64,000 nucleotides of DNA. It comes from Paraspadella gotoi (taxonomy: Eukaryota > Chaetognatha). Shown in pieces: positions 26,001 through 64,000 of the stretch. Numbering within the stretch: the first letter of the stretch is position 1; the number at the start of each line of letters is the position of its first letter. The notes below the pieces were generated by a model that worked only from the letters and a program-made list of their open reading frames with translations, ran no database searches and was not told where the DNA came from. The stretch covers positions 8,915,213 to 8,979,212 of the forward strand of contig CM119270.1 in NCBI GenBank assembly GCA_051294375.1. The letters are read 5' to 3'. Made by a program: the position numbers and the translations under genes.

Positions 26001-26204
26001 AAATTTATGGTCTCCGGGTCACCGTTTCAGAATGTCAAGGCCTATTCTCCTTACGGTTGTCAAAATCATTGCAGAGCCTCGCAAAAATGCGATTTGTCAA
26101 TGTACGCTCGCTCGAATGGTACGTGTTCCTTGTTCTACAGGGGAAAGGTGGTCGGTCTTAAAGCAAATGACGAAACGAACACGTACATGATTGGAAGCAA
26201 TTAG
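17070..26204 (+). CDS. Membrane-anchored MACPF/perforin-like protein with four PAN/apple-like modules
   Basis: Seven exons: 17070-17156, 17233-17326, 17410-17492, 17633-17790, 17970-18179, 18425-18541 and 24699-26204. From ATG 17,114 the product is 736 residues; an earlier start in an unseen exon is possible, since the frame is open back to the acceptor. A hydrophobic segment IIAITFICCLFIVVLYIV (residues 27-44) follows a charged N-terminus, which suggests a type II signal anchor. The MACPF domain begins near KGYNIFEGYPL and includes DYWGTHYFKNMIFG (about 257-270), the family signature. Four Cys-rich modules of CxxxC...C...C type start near residues 430, 513, 610 and 689 and resemble PAN/apple domains. 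Several N-glycosylation sites (NRT, NQT, NET, NCT, NGT) suit an extracellular region. MACPF proteins act in immunity, development or attack. Function here is unknown; pore formation is inference only. Confidence 0.85.
18180..18181 (+). other. Possible GC-AG splice donor in the MACPF gene
   Basis: Joining after AAC TAC AAG CAG, with the intron starting gcatgg, keeps the strand spacing expected in MACPF domains (FSCSANANYKQ then ESAMMSSGE). A GT donor 18 bases later (TTT|gtaatt at 18,198) is also in phase and would add six residues, AWRFAF. Confidence 0.45.
20064..22301 (+). CDS. SLC45-like: SLC45-type sugar/proton symporter (MFS), nested in the MACPF gene intron
   Basis: SLC45 proteins are 12-helix major-facilitator transporters that move sucrose or other sugars with protons. 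Two coding exons, 20064-20280 and 20656-22301, join in phase 1 to give 620 residues. A short cytosolic Cys-rich N-terminus (DICCCF) precedes the first helix GGTVCGIEFCYAAETAFVSP. This is followed by LMTLVWCLSPILGFFLGP and the conserved loop RLRFGRRRPFI, the MFS RxGRR motif of this family. A Ser/Pro/Glu-rich loop (about residues 290-375) separates the two six-helix halves. The closest vertebrate relatives are SLC45A1-A4; I cannot choose among them. The gene has its own leader, ATG context and poly(A) signal (22,353-22,358). It lies wholly inside the 6.2-kb MACPF intron on the same strand, so it needs its own promoter and must avoid being spliced into the host transcript. Confidence 0.92.
22353..22358 (+). 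terminator. Poly(A) signal AATAAA of the nested SLC45-like gene
   Basis: AATAAA 52 bases after the TAA stop, still inside the host MACPF intron. It must not be used by the host pre-mRNA. Confidence 0.55.
22616..22825 (+). repeat. Minisatellite, ~22-bp unit AACCAAATATTGATGCGATGAT
   Basis: About nine units. The first three to four are close to perfect; later units drift to CATTCATTGATACGATGATAGT. It lies in the host MACPF intron downstream of the nested gene. No spacer-repeat alternation, so it is not CRISPR-like. Confidence 0.85.
23095..23690 (+). repeat. Dispersed element family E, copy 1 (MITE-like, ~600 bp)
   Basis: Matches 34,205-34,815 in reverse complement over most of its length. It starts near ATGTTACAATTG and runs through GCAGTAAATCATAATGAAG and CCCAACCAAACCTATAAAAG. 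It then has a (GAC)n run, CACAAAGAAGCAA and a GAGCC...GGCTC end. No coding capacity. A third, partial copy lies near 37,420-37,500. Confidence 0.75.
24278..24605 (+). repeat. SINE-like element family H, copy 1
   Basis: Begins TGTGGCGGTATATTCA, followed by CGCCTCACGTCCACCAT and CATTGGCTCAGAGGG, all shared in reverse with 62,500-62,577. Its far part, GCCAGTGAC-TGGATG-CGTCACTGAGGGTC, resembles the body of SINE family B at 37,700, suggesting a shared SINE core. Confidence 0.6.
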
Positions 26205-26306
26205 GTCAATTAAAATGTTCAGATTTCCTTTCCGCCTGTAAAGAGCATAAATATAGAGCTTAAATACGGGTTTGTTTTATTTTAATTATTCGGTTTAATT
26301 TTGGTG

Positions 26307-26309
<3 letters not shown>

Positions 26310-26402
<93 letters not shown>

Positions 26403-26410
26403 CTCTCTTT
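26310..26410 (+). repeat. CT microsatellite
   Basis: About 100 bases of CT with three single-base interruptions, just after the MACPF stop codon, probably in its 3' UTR or flank. Confidence 0.95.
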
Positions 26411-26697
26411 CGTCCGGTTTTTTAAGCTTTGATGATTTTTTGCTATATTTCATTACTCCATGACGATGTATCTTTTACCTATCATTATTATTTTTTGAAA
26501 ACTTAGCTTTTAACCTTTCGGAATTAGTTTTAAAACGAGTGGTATATATATGAAATATATTTTGAGGGTATTAATGGTTTAATTTCGTTTTGAAATTAAT
26601 TACGTTGATTAAAGATTCACCCTGAAGTTTATACTTTTTTTCTCTCTAGACCAACCGGTTTTGTTTCGACCGCGTCCACGTAACATTTTCGCCTGGG

Positions 26698-26832
<135 letters not shown>

Positions 26833-29800
26833 CGATCTCTCTTTTACTCTGTCCGCAGCAGCAATTATCATCGCGTCCGCAGCGACCGCTCTCAGCCGCG
26901 GAGTTTCTGTCCCCCGCAGCAGCCTTAACCCCCAGACTCGCTCCGCCAGTACATCGGAAAATCAAAAATCAGTTACGTTTTTTCTTCTCGTAGCGGAAAA
27001 AAAAGAAGAAAAGTAGAAAAGGATGAATGAAAAGAAGATAAATTAATCTGGCTCGCGAAGGGGAAGAAACAAAAAAACGGAAAAAAAACTTTTTTTTTAT
27101 ATTCACATTAAAAAAAAGAATCGGGCAGATTGACGACGGCGTGGAAAGAAGCATGCTCAACATAAAAAAAAAACCTCAAATGAAACTAATTAAAAATACT
27201 AACGAAACAAAAAAGGAAAACGAGGTCGAAACCGCTCTAAAAACAATGACGAAATAAAAAACAAAACAAAATAACTAAAAAGAAAACAAAATTCTCGTAT
27301 ATTCGATACGATGATTAACGCCGCAAATATTCCCAGATATCGTATTGACTGAAACAAGAAAATATAAAAAGAAAAAGATAAAAAGATTACGAAAGAATGT
27401 AAAATTATATTTTCTTCTCCGTTTCTTTTTTTCTTCTCACTCCTGCTAAATTCTTTTTGAACCCGGATCGAAATTTGCCACAAAATCCGACTCACTTGTT
27501 CTCCGGTTTGCGGCAAATCAAGTCTCCTGCAACTATGACGGGGGAAGGGGCCTTCAAGCCGCACAGGTGGCGGGTGATAGGGTGCGGGGGAGGCAGTGTT
27601 GGGGAAAGAGAGAGAGAAAGATAGAGAGTGAGAGAGTAATTGGCGGCGTGCTCGGTCAATCACGGATGATTCACGACTCGGAATCTGCAAAATCTTTTTT
27701 TCCTTACTCTTACTAAAAACTGCTCACAATACTAGGTACCTAATTTAACAATTAGCGAGATATTTTTATAAAATGGCCAATGCTGTAAGATGATTATTTG
27801 AGGAAAACGAATGTACGAAAAAATTATCACTCTCAACCCTAGAAAGAACAACAACTACATTATCAACAATAACAGCTTTCGAGATCACCGCTACAGTCTT
27901 TCGCGAGATTAACTCTGCTTTCCGTATCTAAATTGATTTGCCTTCATCCGGTGTCTGCTTTCACCCTGTTTACTTTTTTCCTTAAACATCAGCATCCACC
28001 ATCGAGAAACGAGAACGCGATCCCTCGTGGCAGACAGAAGATTGCTGCTACTTAACCAATTCAAGGCCATTCTTTCTCAGACCGGTTGTGGTTCAACGTT
28101 CAATATCTAATTTTGGTTAACCAGAGAAAGAAAGAGTGAAATGAAACTTTTGATTATTGATTAGTGATTAATTGCGAGCGTTTAAATAAACAAATCTCCG
28201 AAAATTTACTTTCTTTACTTTTTGTTGTTTCCACTTCTCATCAACGGCTTCGCTGTGAGGAAGACTTAAATGAAAGAACTCGAGAATGTTAAGCGCATTA
28301 GTAGGCCAACCTATTTAGAGAGAAATAAAGAAAAAGACCGACAGAAAGAAATATCGAGAAAATAAAAAAAAGAAATATTGAGTCGAACCATATCGTTAAA
28401 AGGCAACTCTATTCGACTTGGCGTTTTTTAATCCGAGTCATGATATTTTGATTCGACTTAGAAATTCGATGTTTCTCGATGAGTAAACAAACGAATCATT
28501 GAAAGCAGACCGACCCCCACTCTCTCCCAAGTTTTTCTATTTTCGAAATTTTACTCAAGGCGACAAATTTTAAAAGGTTTGAATCGACTTTATACAGAGC
28601 ACGTCGACCCATGTTTTAATTCGCCTCCTTAATTTTCGATCCTCCGATGCTCTTTTATTTCAAACCATCCCGACATCGCTTTCCACTCTTCTCATCAAAA
28701 CAAAAGACTACCTTCTTTTTACAATTGATTCTAAAGTAAGAAAAAAAAATGGCGTCGGTTGCAAATTGCTTTTTGATTCGGCGCGCGAAAAACAAAAGTC
28801 GCTCGGTTGAAGGGCTTTTTATGGCGACGTTGCGAGTCAAGTTCGACGAGAGGTTTTGCTGCGTTATTTTTATTTCGAACGATTTAGTCGGAAGGTCATA
28901 ACTTTGAGACAAAGCATTACTGCGAGTTAACATGAAGTATTGTTGTCATTTTTTTAAAGAAATAAGAAATAGTAGGAAAGACCGAGAGAATGTTAACAAA
29001 TTAAATATTCTATCCTTTATCTTATTGAACATTTATTTGTTCTCAAAATTCTATCAATGTTCTTAATGTTTTAAATGGTTTTAATAATTTCAATTTTTGC
29101 ATCATCGTTTTGCAAAAACGGTATCGTTGTCACCGTTGCGAGCTTTTACGTGAGACGGAGAGAATTTCAACGAGGAAATCGGCGACAACAACGACGAGAC
29201 ACAGGACTTCAATGCCAACGTGGTGTCGGGATCAAATACGTGACGAACTTTTATCGACCCGTAGGGAGAAAGGGAGAAGAAAGAAAAGGGAGAAAAAGGA
29301 AGATAAAAAGAAAGAGGAAAATTAAAGAGAGAAAGAGAAAAAGAAAGAAAGAAAGAAAGAAAGAAAGATCAAATGAAAGACAGAAATAGGGAGTGAAATC
29401 TAGCTTTCATAATTCCTGCCTATCCAGTATCCACTTTGATCTACTCCAAAGTTTATCACAATCTGTAAAAAAAATAATTTTGTCTATTTGCTTTTTAAGC
29501 TCGCCAATGGTCATAGAATCGTACCAGGCCTAACTAATCATATCCTTAAACAAAAATAATTCTCTTTTCGCTCTTATTTTCGAACCATTTGCCTCTCTTC
29601 CCTTTCTTTACCTCATTTACCTCATTTCTTTTCTATTCCTGTTTTCGTCGTCATTGAGAATTTTTCTAATCGCCTGATATTCATCCCTGTCGAGACCGCC
29701 TGGTTTTTCAGGCGCACGTCTTCCATTTATCGTTATTCAGGCGGTCGAGACTGAGAATCTTTTGTGGAGGCGGAAGCGAACGCCAGCTGCCATATGTTCG

Positions 29801-30024
29801 GCCGGAGACGGCGCCTGTTCCCAGGGTGCAACCTCCATCGCCTTCGCAACCATTTTGCCACTAATTGCCTCTCTTTCGGCCTCTAAACTTTTCCTTTCTT
29901 ATCCCTGTCTTATCTATTTCACCTTTTCCACTTCACTATTTTTTTCCCTTCTTCGACTATCCCCTCTTTTACGAATTCGACCCGGTCTCATTCCTATTTC
30001 CTTGTCTTCCCTTTCTCCCTCTAA

Positions 30025-30330
30025 CCTATCTAGCCTTTCTATTCCTCTCTTCATTTTGCATTTCCCCTTTTCCATTCCCCGTTTTCCATTCCCTCTTTTC
30101 CCATTTTTCATTCCTCTCTTCATTTTGAATTTCCCCCTTTCCATTCGCCGTTTTCCATTCCCTCTTTTACCATTTTTCATTCCTCTCTTCATTTTGCATT
30201 TCCCCTTTCCCATTCCCCGTTTTCCATTCCCCCTTTCCTCTTTTCCATTCCCCCCTTTTCCCTTTTTCATTCCCCGTTTTCCATATCCCCTTTTCCTCGT
30301 TTTCCATATCCCTTTTTTTCCCCTTTCGAC
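30025..30330 (+). repeat. Pyrimidine-rich minisatellite (CCATTCCCCTTTTCC-type)
   Basis: Higher-order repeat of roughly 75-90 bases containing TTTCCATTCCC, CCGTTTTCCATTCC and CATTCCTCTCTTCATTTTG blocks, repeated about three times then degenerating. Nearly all T/C on the plus strand, so triplex-prone. Confidence 0.75.
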
Positions 30331-30832
30331 TCCCACGATCATTTTTTCCCCTCTCTCCTCATGTTGTCATGAAAAATTCACGAAGTTAAAAGATATAAAT
30401 TGAATCTCGTCTTTCTATTTAACTGAGTTGCAAAAAAAAAAAAAAACTCTTTTTCGGAATGGAGGCGAAAAAAAAGCTACTGTGGCTGTGCATTAGAAAC
30501 GCACATCGCAGTTCTTAAAAGTCGCTCACAGATGCGACGAAGAGAGAACTCGAACGGAAACGCCTCCTTGGGGCTTAAACAAAGTCGATAGCGGGAATAG
30601 CAACGTAGCAAATTCATTCACCTGTTTTTTGTTTCCATTTTAAATACCATTTACATATCGACTACACAATCAGCCATTCTGTAAAATATGGGTTATTAAA
30701 AATAGGGAAGGTAGAAATATATCTGGCAACCTTTTAGAGTTCTCTTTCTCAAGTTTCAAATCGTGACGTGATTATCAATTTTTTAGTAAACATCATTGTC
30801 CTCCAATCTCCAAGTCTGTCTTTTGTTTTCAG

Positions 30833-52525
<21,693 letters not shown>

Positions 52526-53984
52526 ACTATAGATTGATTGATTTTATGCCTGTTTGATTGTTCGTTTGAATTATTGAATGATTGAGTTATTAATTTGTCT
52601 CACGGATTGAATTAATTTTGTTATTTCGGTTTGATTTTGAATATTTCTTACAGTTACTCATTTTGCAATTATTTCTCCGATATGGGTTTATTCCATTGAC
52701 GTTTGGGTGGGCCTTTATATTTTTTATTCGCGTGGTTTGTATGTAGGGTCTGGATTCACCTTGTCAAAGCTTGCCAAGATGTATACAATTTATATCTCAA
52801 AAGGCGGGAATTTGCTTGTCGAACGCTTTGCCAAGCATCGCTTGTATCTCGTTAAACCTCCACACTCTCATTTTCCAAGTTTTTATTTGTTACTTACTCC
52901 GTTGATTGATGGCGTTCCTCAATTTTTTTTGTGTTGGATTAAATATATTTATTTTTTTTCTTAATTTCTTCACATATAAAAGGGTTTATAAACAATAATT
53001 AGGATAATAATTCAAACGGTAATATATTTTAATTTTATATCGAGATTCAGGTCAGAAAGTCGGTAAAGTTCGGTAAGTTGGGCACGAGGCAAAAAAGCAA
53101 TAAAGATGAAATATAAGTTTAATGATCGAGCGAACGAATTCTTAATCTGTGTCAGTTCGTTGGTGAGACTCGACCAACGTGTCAGACTTTTGGTAACGAA
53201 TCTCTCGGATTTTATGGGGAAGAAAATGAAGAAATCGGAGCTCGTCCTTGAGGCGGCGCCCGAGAGAGATTCCGTTCAAACTCCCACTACGGTGCGATAC
53301 GAGACTTCCTCTTTTTCAGCACGATGGAAACACGGAAGGAATTTGATCTAATCATTTTTGAATGTTTGAATAATAGCTATGATTAATTAATTTAGAAAAA
53401 GATCCGAATTCGCTAGTTGATGCGACGCGCCAGCGCAATTTCGCGTTCTTTCGGAATTAGATACGTGAGGGCGAGATGAACGGTTACCAGGTGGCTACGG
53501 TAATCGTTTGATCGTCCTCTTCGTTGTCGTCGTCGTGGTTGGCGTCGACGTTGTCGTCGTCGTTGTCAGGATTTTTCTGATTTTTCCTCCCTGATATTTA
53601 TTGAAATAATTTAAACTTAGCTTATACTCATACTCACCAAGTATGACCTGTTTAAAATTCGGTTCATTCGAAAGCTGAAATTTTAAGCGAATTTACAAAA
53701 TGGCTTCTGACTTTAACCACAGCCGAGTTTTCGATTGATGAACAATGTTGCTCTTTCAACATCATTTTAACTCCATCAGAAAACGATTAAAACGCCATCT
53801 GAACTGAGAGGGTTCGGGAACTCTCGTGGCGTCTTTAGAGGCGTCAATGGGCAGAAGCGATTCGTTGCGATTAAATCCTAACAATTCCACAGGATGCCCT
53901 CTACAGGGACCCACAAAAACAAAAATAAACAATTGGCCAATGGGCAATTGGCGTTGATTCAGAGGACCTCAGCGATGGGGATGA

Positions 53985-54125
53985 AGATCAGTCTCATTTA
54001 AGCTAGAACCGTTATACCCAGGGATTGAACACGGGACGGGCGGATGAAAACGAGATGATTTAGCCTGCTCAGCCATTGAAATGAAGCTGAAGACGGCTGA
54101 AGATGGACAACAGTGTGGAAGCGTC
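53985..54125 (-). repeat. tRNA-derived SINE, family B, copy 2 (diverged or truncated)
   Basis: Minus-strand TGGCTGAGCAGGCTAAATCA with a B-box region GTGTTCAATCCCTGGGTAT, then GGTTCTAGCTTAAATGAGA. The same order as copy 1 at 37,680-37,920, with point changes. Confidence 0.75.
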
Positions 54126-54707
54126 AATATTTAAAATTGAGGAATTCCCCTGACAGTTTTCTACCGTTCGGTCAGTTGCTGCCAAAAAAAAAAGAAAGAA
54201 AACTCATGGTTGCGCCTTTCCTTCCCATTCTCTATCGCCTCTTCCTCCTCCTCCTCCTTCCCATACTCACCCTCCTCCTCATCCACATCTTCGTTGTGCG
54301 TCTTGCGAAAACTAGAAAACAAAAACGCTGTTTCGCTTTTCCAGTCAAAGACCGAAAAAAAATAACAAAAAAAAAAACAAATAAAATGAACAATTTTTTA
54401 AAAAAAGTCACACAAAAAGTCAAATATTAAGATGCCACCCATTTTTAAAAATTGGTTCATGTCTGAACATACCCGCTCATTTTCCAAGGGATAAAAACTG
54501 TTACTACCTCACTCACTCACTCATATTTTCGAGAGCAATTTTTTAATTCTTTCCATTTTTGCGCCAAATTTGCTCCCGTCATCTCTCAATAGATCTCCAG
54601 TGAGTTTGGGCTTCTGTGCTAATTATACCAGAGACAGAGAAGATAATGAAGAATTGAGGATTATGTATCGACTCTATGAGCTCCGCTTTTCCTTCTATCG
54701 TGTCCTC

Positions 54708-54823
54708 TCTCTCTCTCTCTATCTCTCTCTCTCTATCTCTCTCTCTCTCCTCGTCTCTCTCTCCTCTCATCTTCTGCTCCTCTCTTCTCTATCTCTCTCT
54801 CGCTTTCTATTCAATATTTCCTT

Positions 54824-54860
<37 letters not shown>

Positions 54861-54888
54861 ATCTCTCTCGCTTTCTATTCAATAATTT

Positions 54889-54927
<39 letters not shown>

Positions 54928-54990
54928 TCTCTCTCTCTCTCTCTCTCTCCTCTCTTCTCTCTCTCTCTCTCTTTCTCTCTCTCCGTCCCC
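54708..54990 (+). repeat. Long interrupted CT tract
   Basis: About 280 bases of CT with TCTAT, TCGTC and CTTTCTATTCAATA interruptions; the last appears twice, so part of the tract is internally duplicated. Confidence 0.9.
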
Positions 54991-55394
54991 TTGTCTATTA
55001 GAGCTGCATATTTTGAATAAAATAAACCTAATTATATTTTTATATACCATTATTTAATTTATCTCTTCATTTGGGATAATGAAGCTTCCACATATCTGGC
55101 CTGATCCAGTAGAATAAAAAAAATTATAACAATTGCAATATATGTAGTTTCTTCAATTTCGACGAAATGTTTCCTATTTAATAACATTATTTAAATAAAT
55201 TTTTATTAATAAAACCTGTTTAAGGATACAAGTTGTAACCCCGTAATCTGTTTAATTTCTGTTGAACTCAGTTAAATTTCAGCTACTCTTTTATTATGAT
55301 CCATCGGCGCCTTTGTTTTAGTAATATATTTTCTTAAAACATCATCGTCTGAGTATAAATCATCAAGGATTTCAGACTCGTATTTTATTGCTAT

Positions 55395-55527
55395 TTTTAA
55401 GAAAAGATAAGAAAAGATAAAAAAAGTTAAGAAAAGATATGAAAAGATAAAAAAAGATAAGAAAAGATAAAAAAAAGATAAAAAGAGATAAGAAAAGATA
55501 AAAAAAGATAAGAAAAGATAAGGAAAA
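55395..55527 (+). repeat. Minisatellite of ~10-11-bp AAGAAAAGAT units
   Basis: About twelve units of AAGAAAAGAT or AAAAAAAGAT in tandem. Confidence 0.9.
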
Positions 55528-55898
55528 AAAAATTTAGTTGTTTTCATTAGTTTTTATCTTTAATTTTATCTTTTTTTTAATGTTCGCTCGCCATTTGATG
55601 GGCAACTCTATATTAGAATATGGGGTTGTCAATCCTTTTGGAACATTTTGCCATCCACTCAAATCAACCTCATAGTGAACATAGTAACAGTAAATGTTAG
55701 GATTCTTTAGACGTATGTAGAATTGAGTAACAATTGATAACAATTGAGTAACCGGCAAGTCACTCTTTTGCAGATCTTGGACCAATGACTCGTTCTGAGT
55801 TTTCATAATTGTTAAATAAAACTATTTTTGATTCTACTCGAAAACATGGAAAGTTAATTTTGTGTTATTTCAGATTTTTTTCCTACTGGCTCGCAGGG

Positions 55899-63375
<7,477 letters not shown>

Positions 63376-64000
63376 GTAAGGTCTCATTATCTTAATTACA
63401 ATGAATTAATGTAGGTTGAAATGATTATTCAATATTTTGGCCGAGAATACAGTTTCATTCTACACTGTACACTGGACAGTAGAGTGGAGCACTTGGGAAC
63501 ATAAATTTTATTCGAGTGAACAAACAAGGATTTTTAGATGTGAGATCGTATGATTAAGGAGTACAAAAAATATTTTGCTTGTATTGTTTGGGGAAAATTA
63601 TCATTAATTACAATATATTTATAGTAATATCCTTAGAAAATAATAAATTTTCAAAATAATTTTTTTTAAATTTTTATTAAAGATTCTGAATCTTCATAAA
63701 AAGTTAGATCAAAAATATAAAACATGTTAATAAAAATTTCAATGCCTTCAGTATCAAAAATTGAAAAAAATGTTAAAATATCCCCTTTTTTTACGCTCTG
63801 TACTGTAGTAGAAACTATTATATTATTACAGCTTTAACCTAAAAATATTATAAAACATATTTTACAAAAGTTTTTTAGGTTTTTCCGGCGAATCCAAAAC
63901 AGTTCTTAAAATTAAAAAAATATGATTTAGAAATTTTATGATTTTATTAGGATATTACTATAAAGAAAATTCAATTAATGATACTGTTATGCACAATTTA
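63376..64000. other. Right edge: intron of the right-end gene
   Basis: AT-rich after a good donor AAG|gtaagg at 63,376. It contains AAGATTCTGAATC and CATAAAAAGTTAGAT stretches resembling the AT-rich elements of families F and G, but I see no exon. Confidence 0.4.

Larger units (their letters stand above)
52526..55873. other. Gap between the kinase gene and the next gene
   Basis: No gene supported. A frame at 53,106-53,351 has somewhat coding-like composition but no splice or family support. The stretch holds SINE family B copy 2 (53,985-54,125), a CT tract (54,708-54,990) and an AAGAAAAGAT-type repeat (55,395-55,527). Confidence 0.5.

Noticed and set aside
29689-29751. Inverted repeat around GACCGCCTG ... 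CAGGCGGTC
   Set aside because: Only nine bases pair perfectly, with a loop of over 40 bases; no feature attaches to it.
53106-53351. Plus-strand 81-codon frame downstream of the kinase gene
   Set aside because: Mildly coding-like composition, but no domain, splice partner or poly(A) context; left out as a gene.

Overview
The window is metazoan nuclear DNA. It has AT-rich introns, GT-AG splice sites, many simple repeats and several dispersed repeat families. An intermediate filament gene with the long lamin-like coil 1B points to a protostome invertebrate; I cannot name the phylum. There are no bacterial operons, CRISPR arrays, rRNA genes or free-standing tRNA genes. All exon structures below come from reading phase, splice consensus and family resemblance.

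Layout: (1) 1-3,153 +, the 3' half of IMP dehydrogenase, with an apparent one-base frameshift in its last exon. (2) 3,572-3,746 +, a weak single-membrane-segment exon, followed by three copies of a tRNA-derived SINE across 4.0-7.6 kb. (3) 6,229-10,446 -, a keratin-like cytoplasmic intermediate filament gene in ten exons, with a TATA box and many single-base indels. (4) 14,075-15,400 +, a C2H2 zinc-finger protein. (5) 17,070-26,204 +, a membrane-anchored MACPF/perforin-like protein with four PAN/apple-like modules. Its 6.2-kb intron holds a complete two-exon SLC45-type sugar transporter on the same strand (20,064-22,301). (6) 30,833-52,525 +, a very large gene in at least 17 exons, encoding a HIPK/DYRK-like kinase domain, about 1,700 residues of low-complexity acidic sequence and a C-terminal hydrophobic tail anchor. 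(7) 55,899-63,375 +, the first three coding exons of a gene I do not recognise, which continues past the window.

The most unusual points are the tail-anchored kinase (with Glu in place of the autophosphorylated Tyr of its relatives), the MACPF-PAN protein with a transporter gene nested in its intron, a tandem repeat apparently grown from an exon end and its splice donor, and an indel cluster limited to the filament gene and nearby repeats. The genes do not form an evident pathway; their linkage looks incidental except for the nesting. Between them lie AG/CT arrays, minisatellites, tRNA-derived SINEs, MITE-like elements in inverted pairs and a probable LTR-element 3' end.
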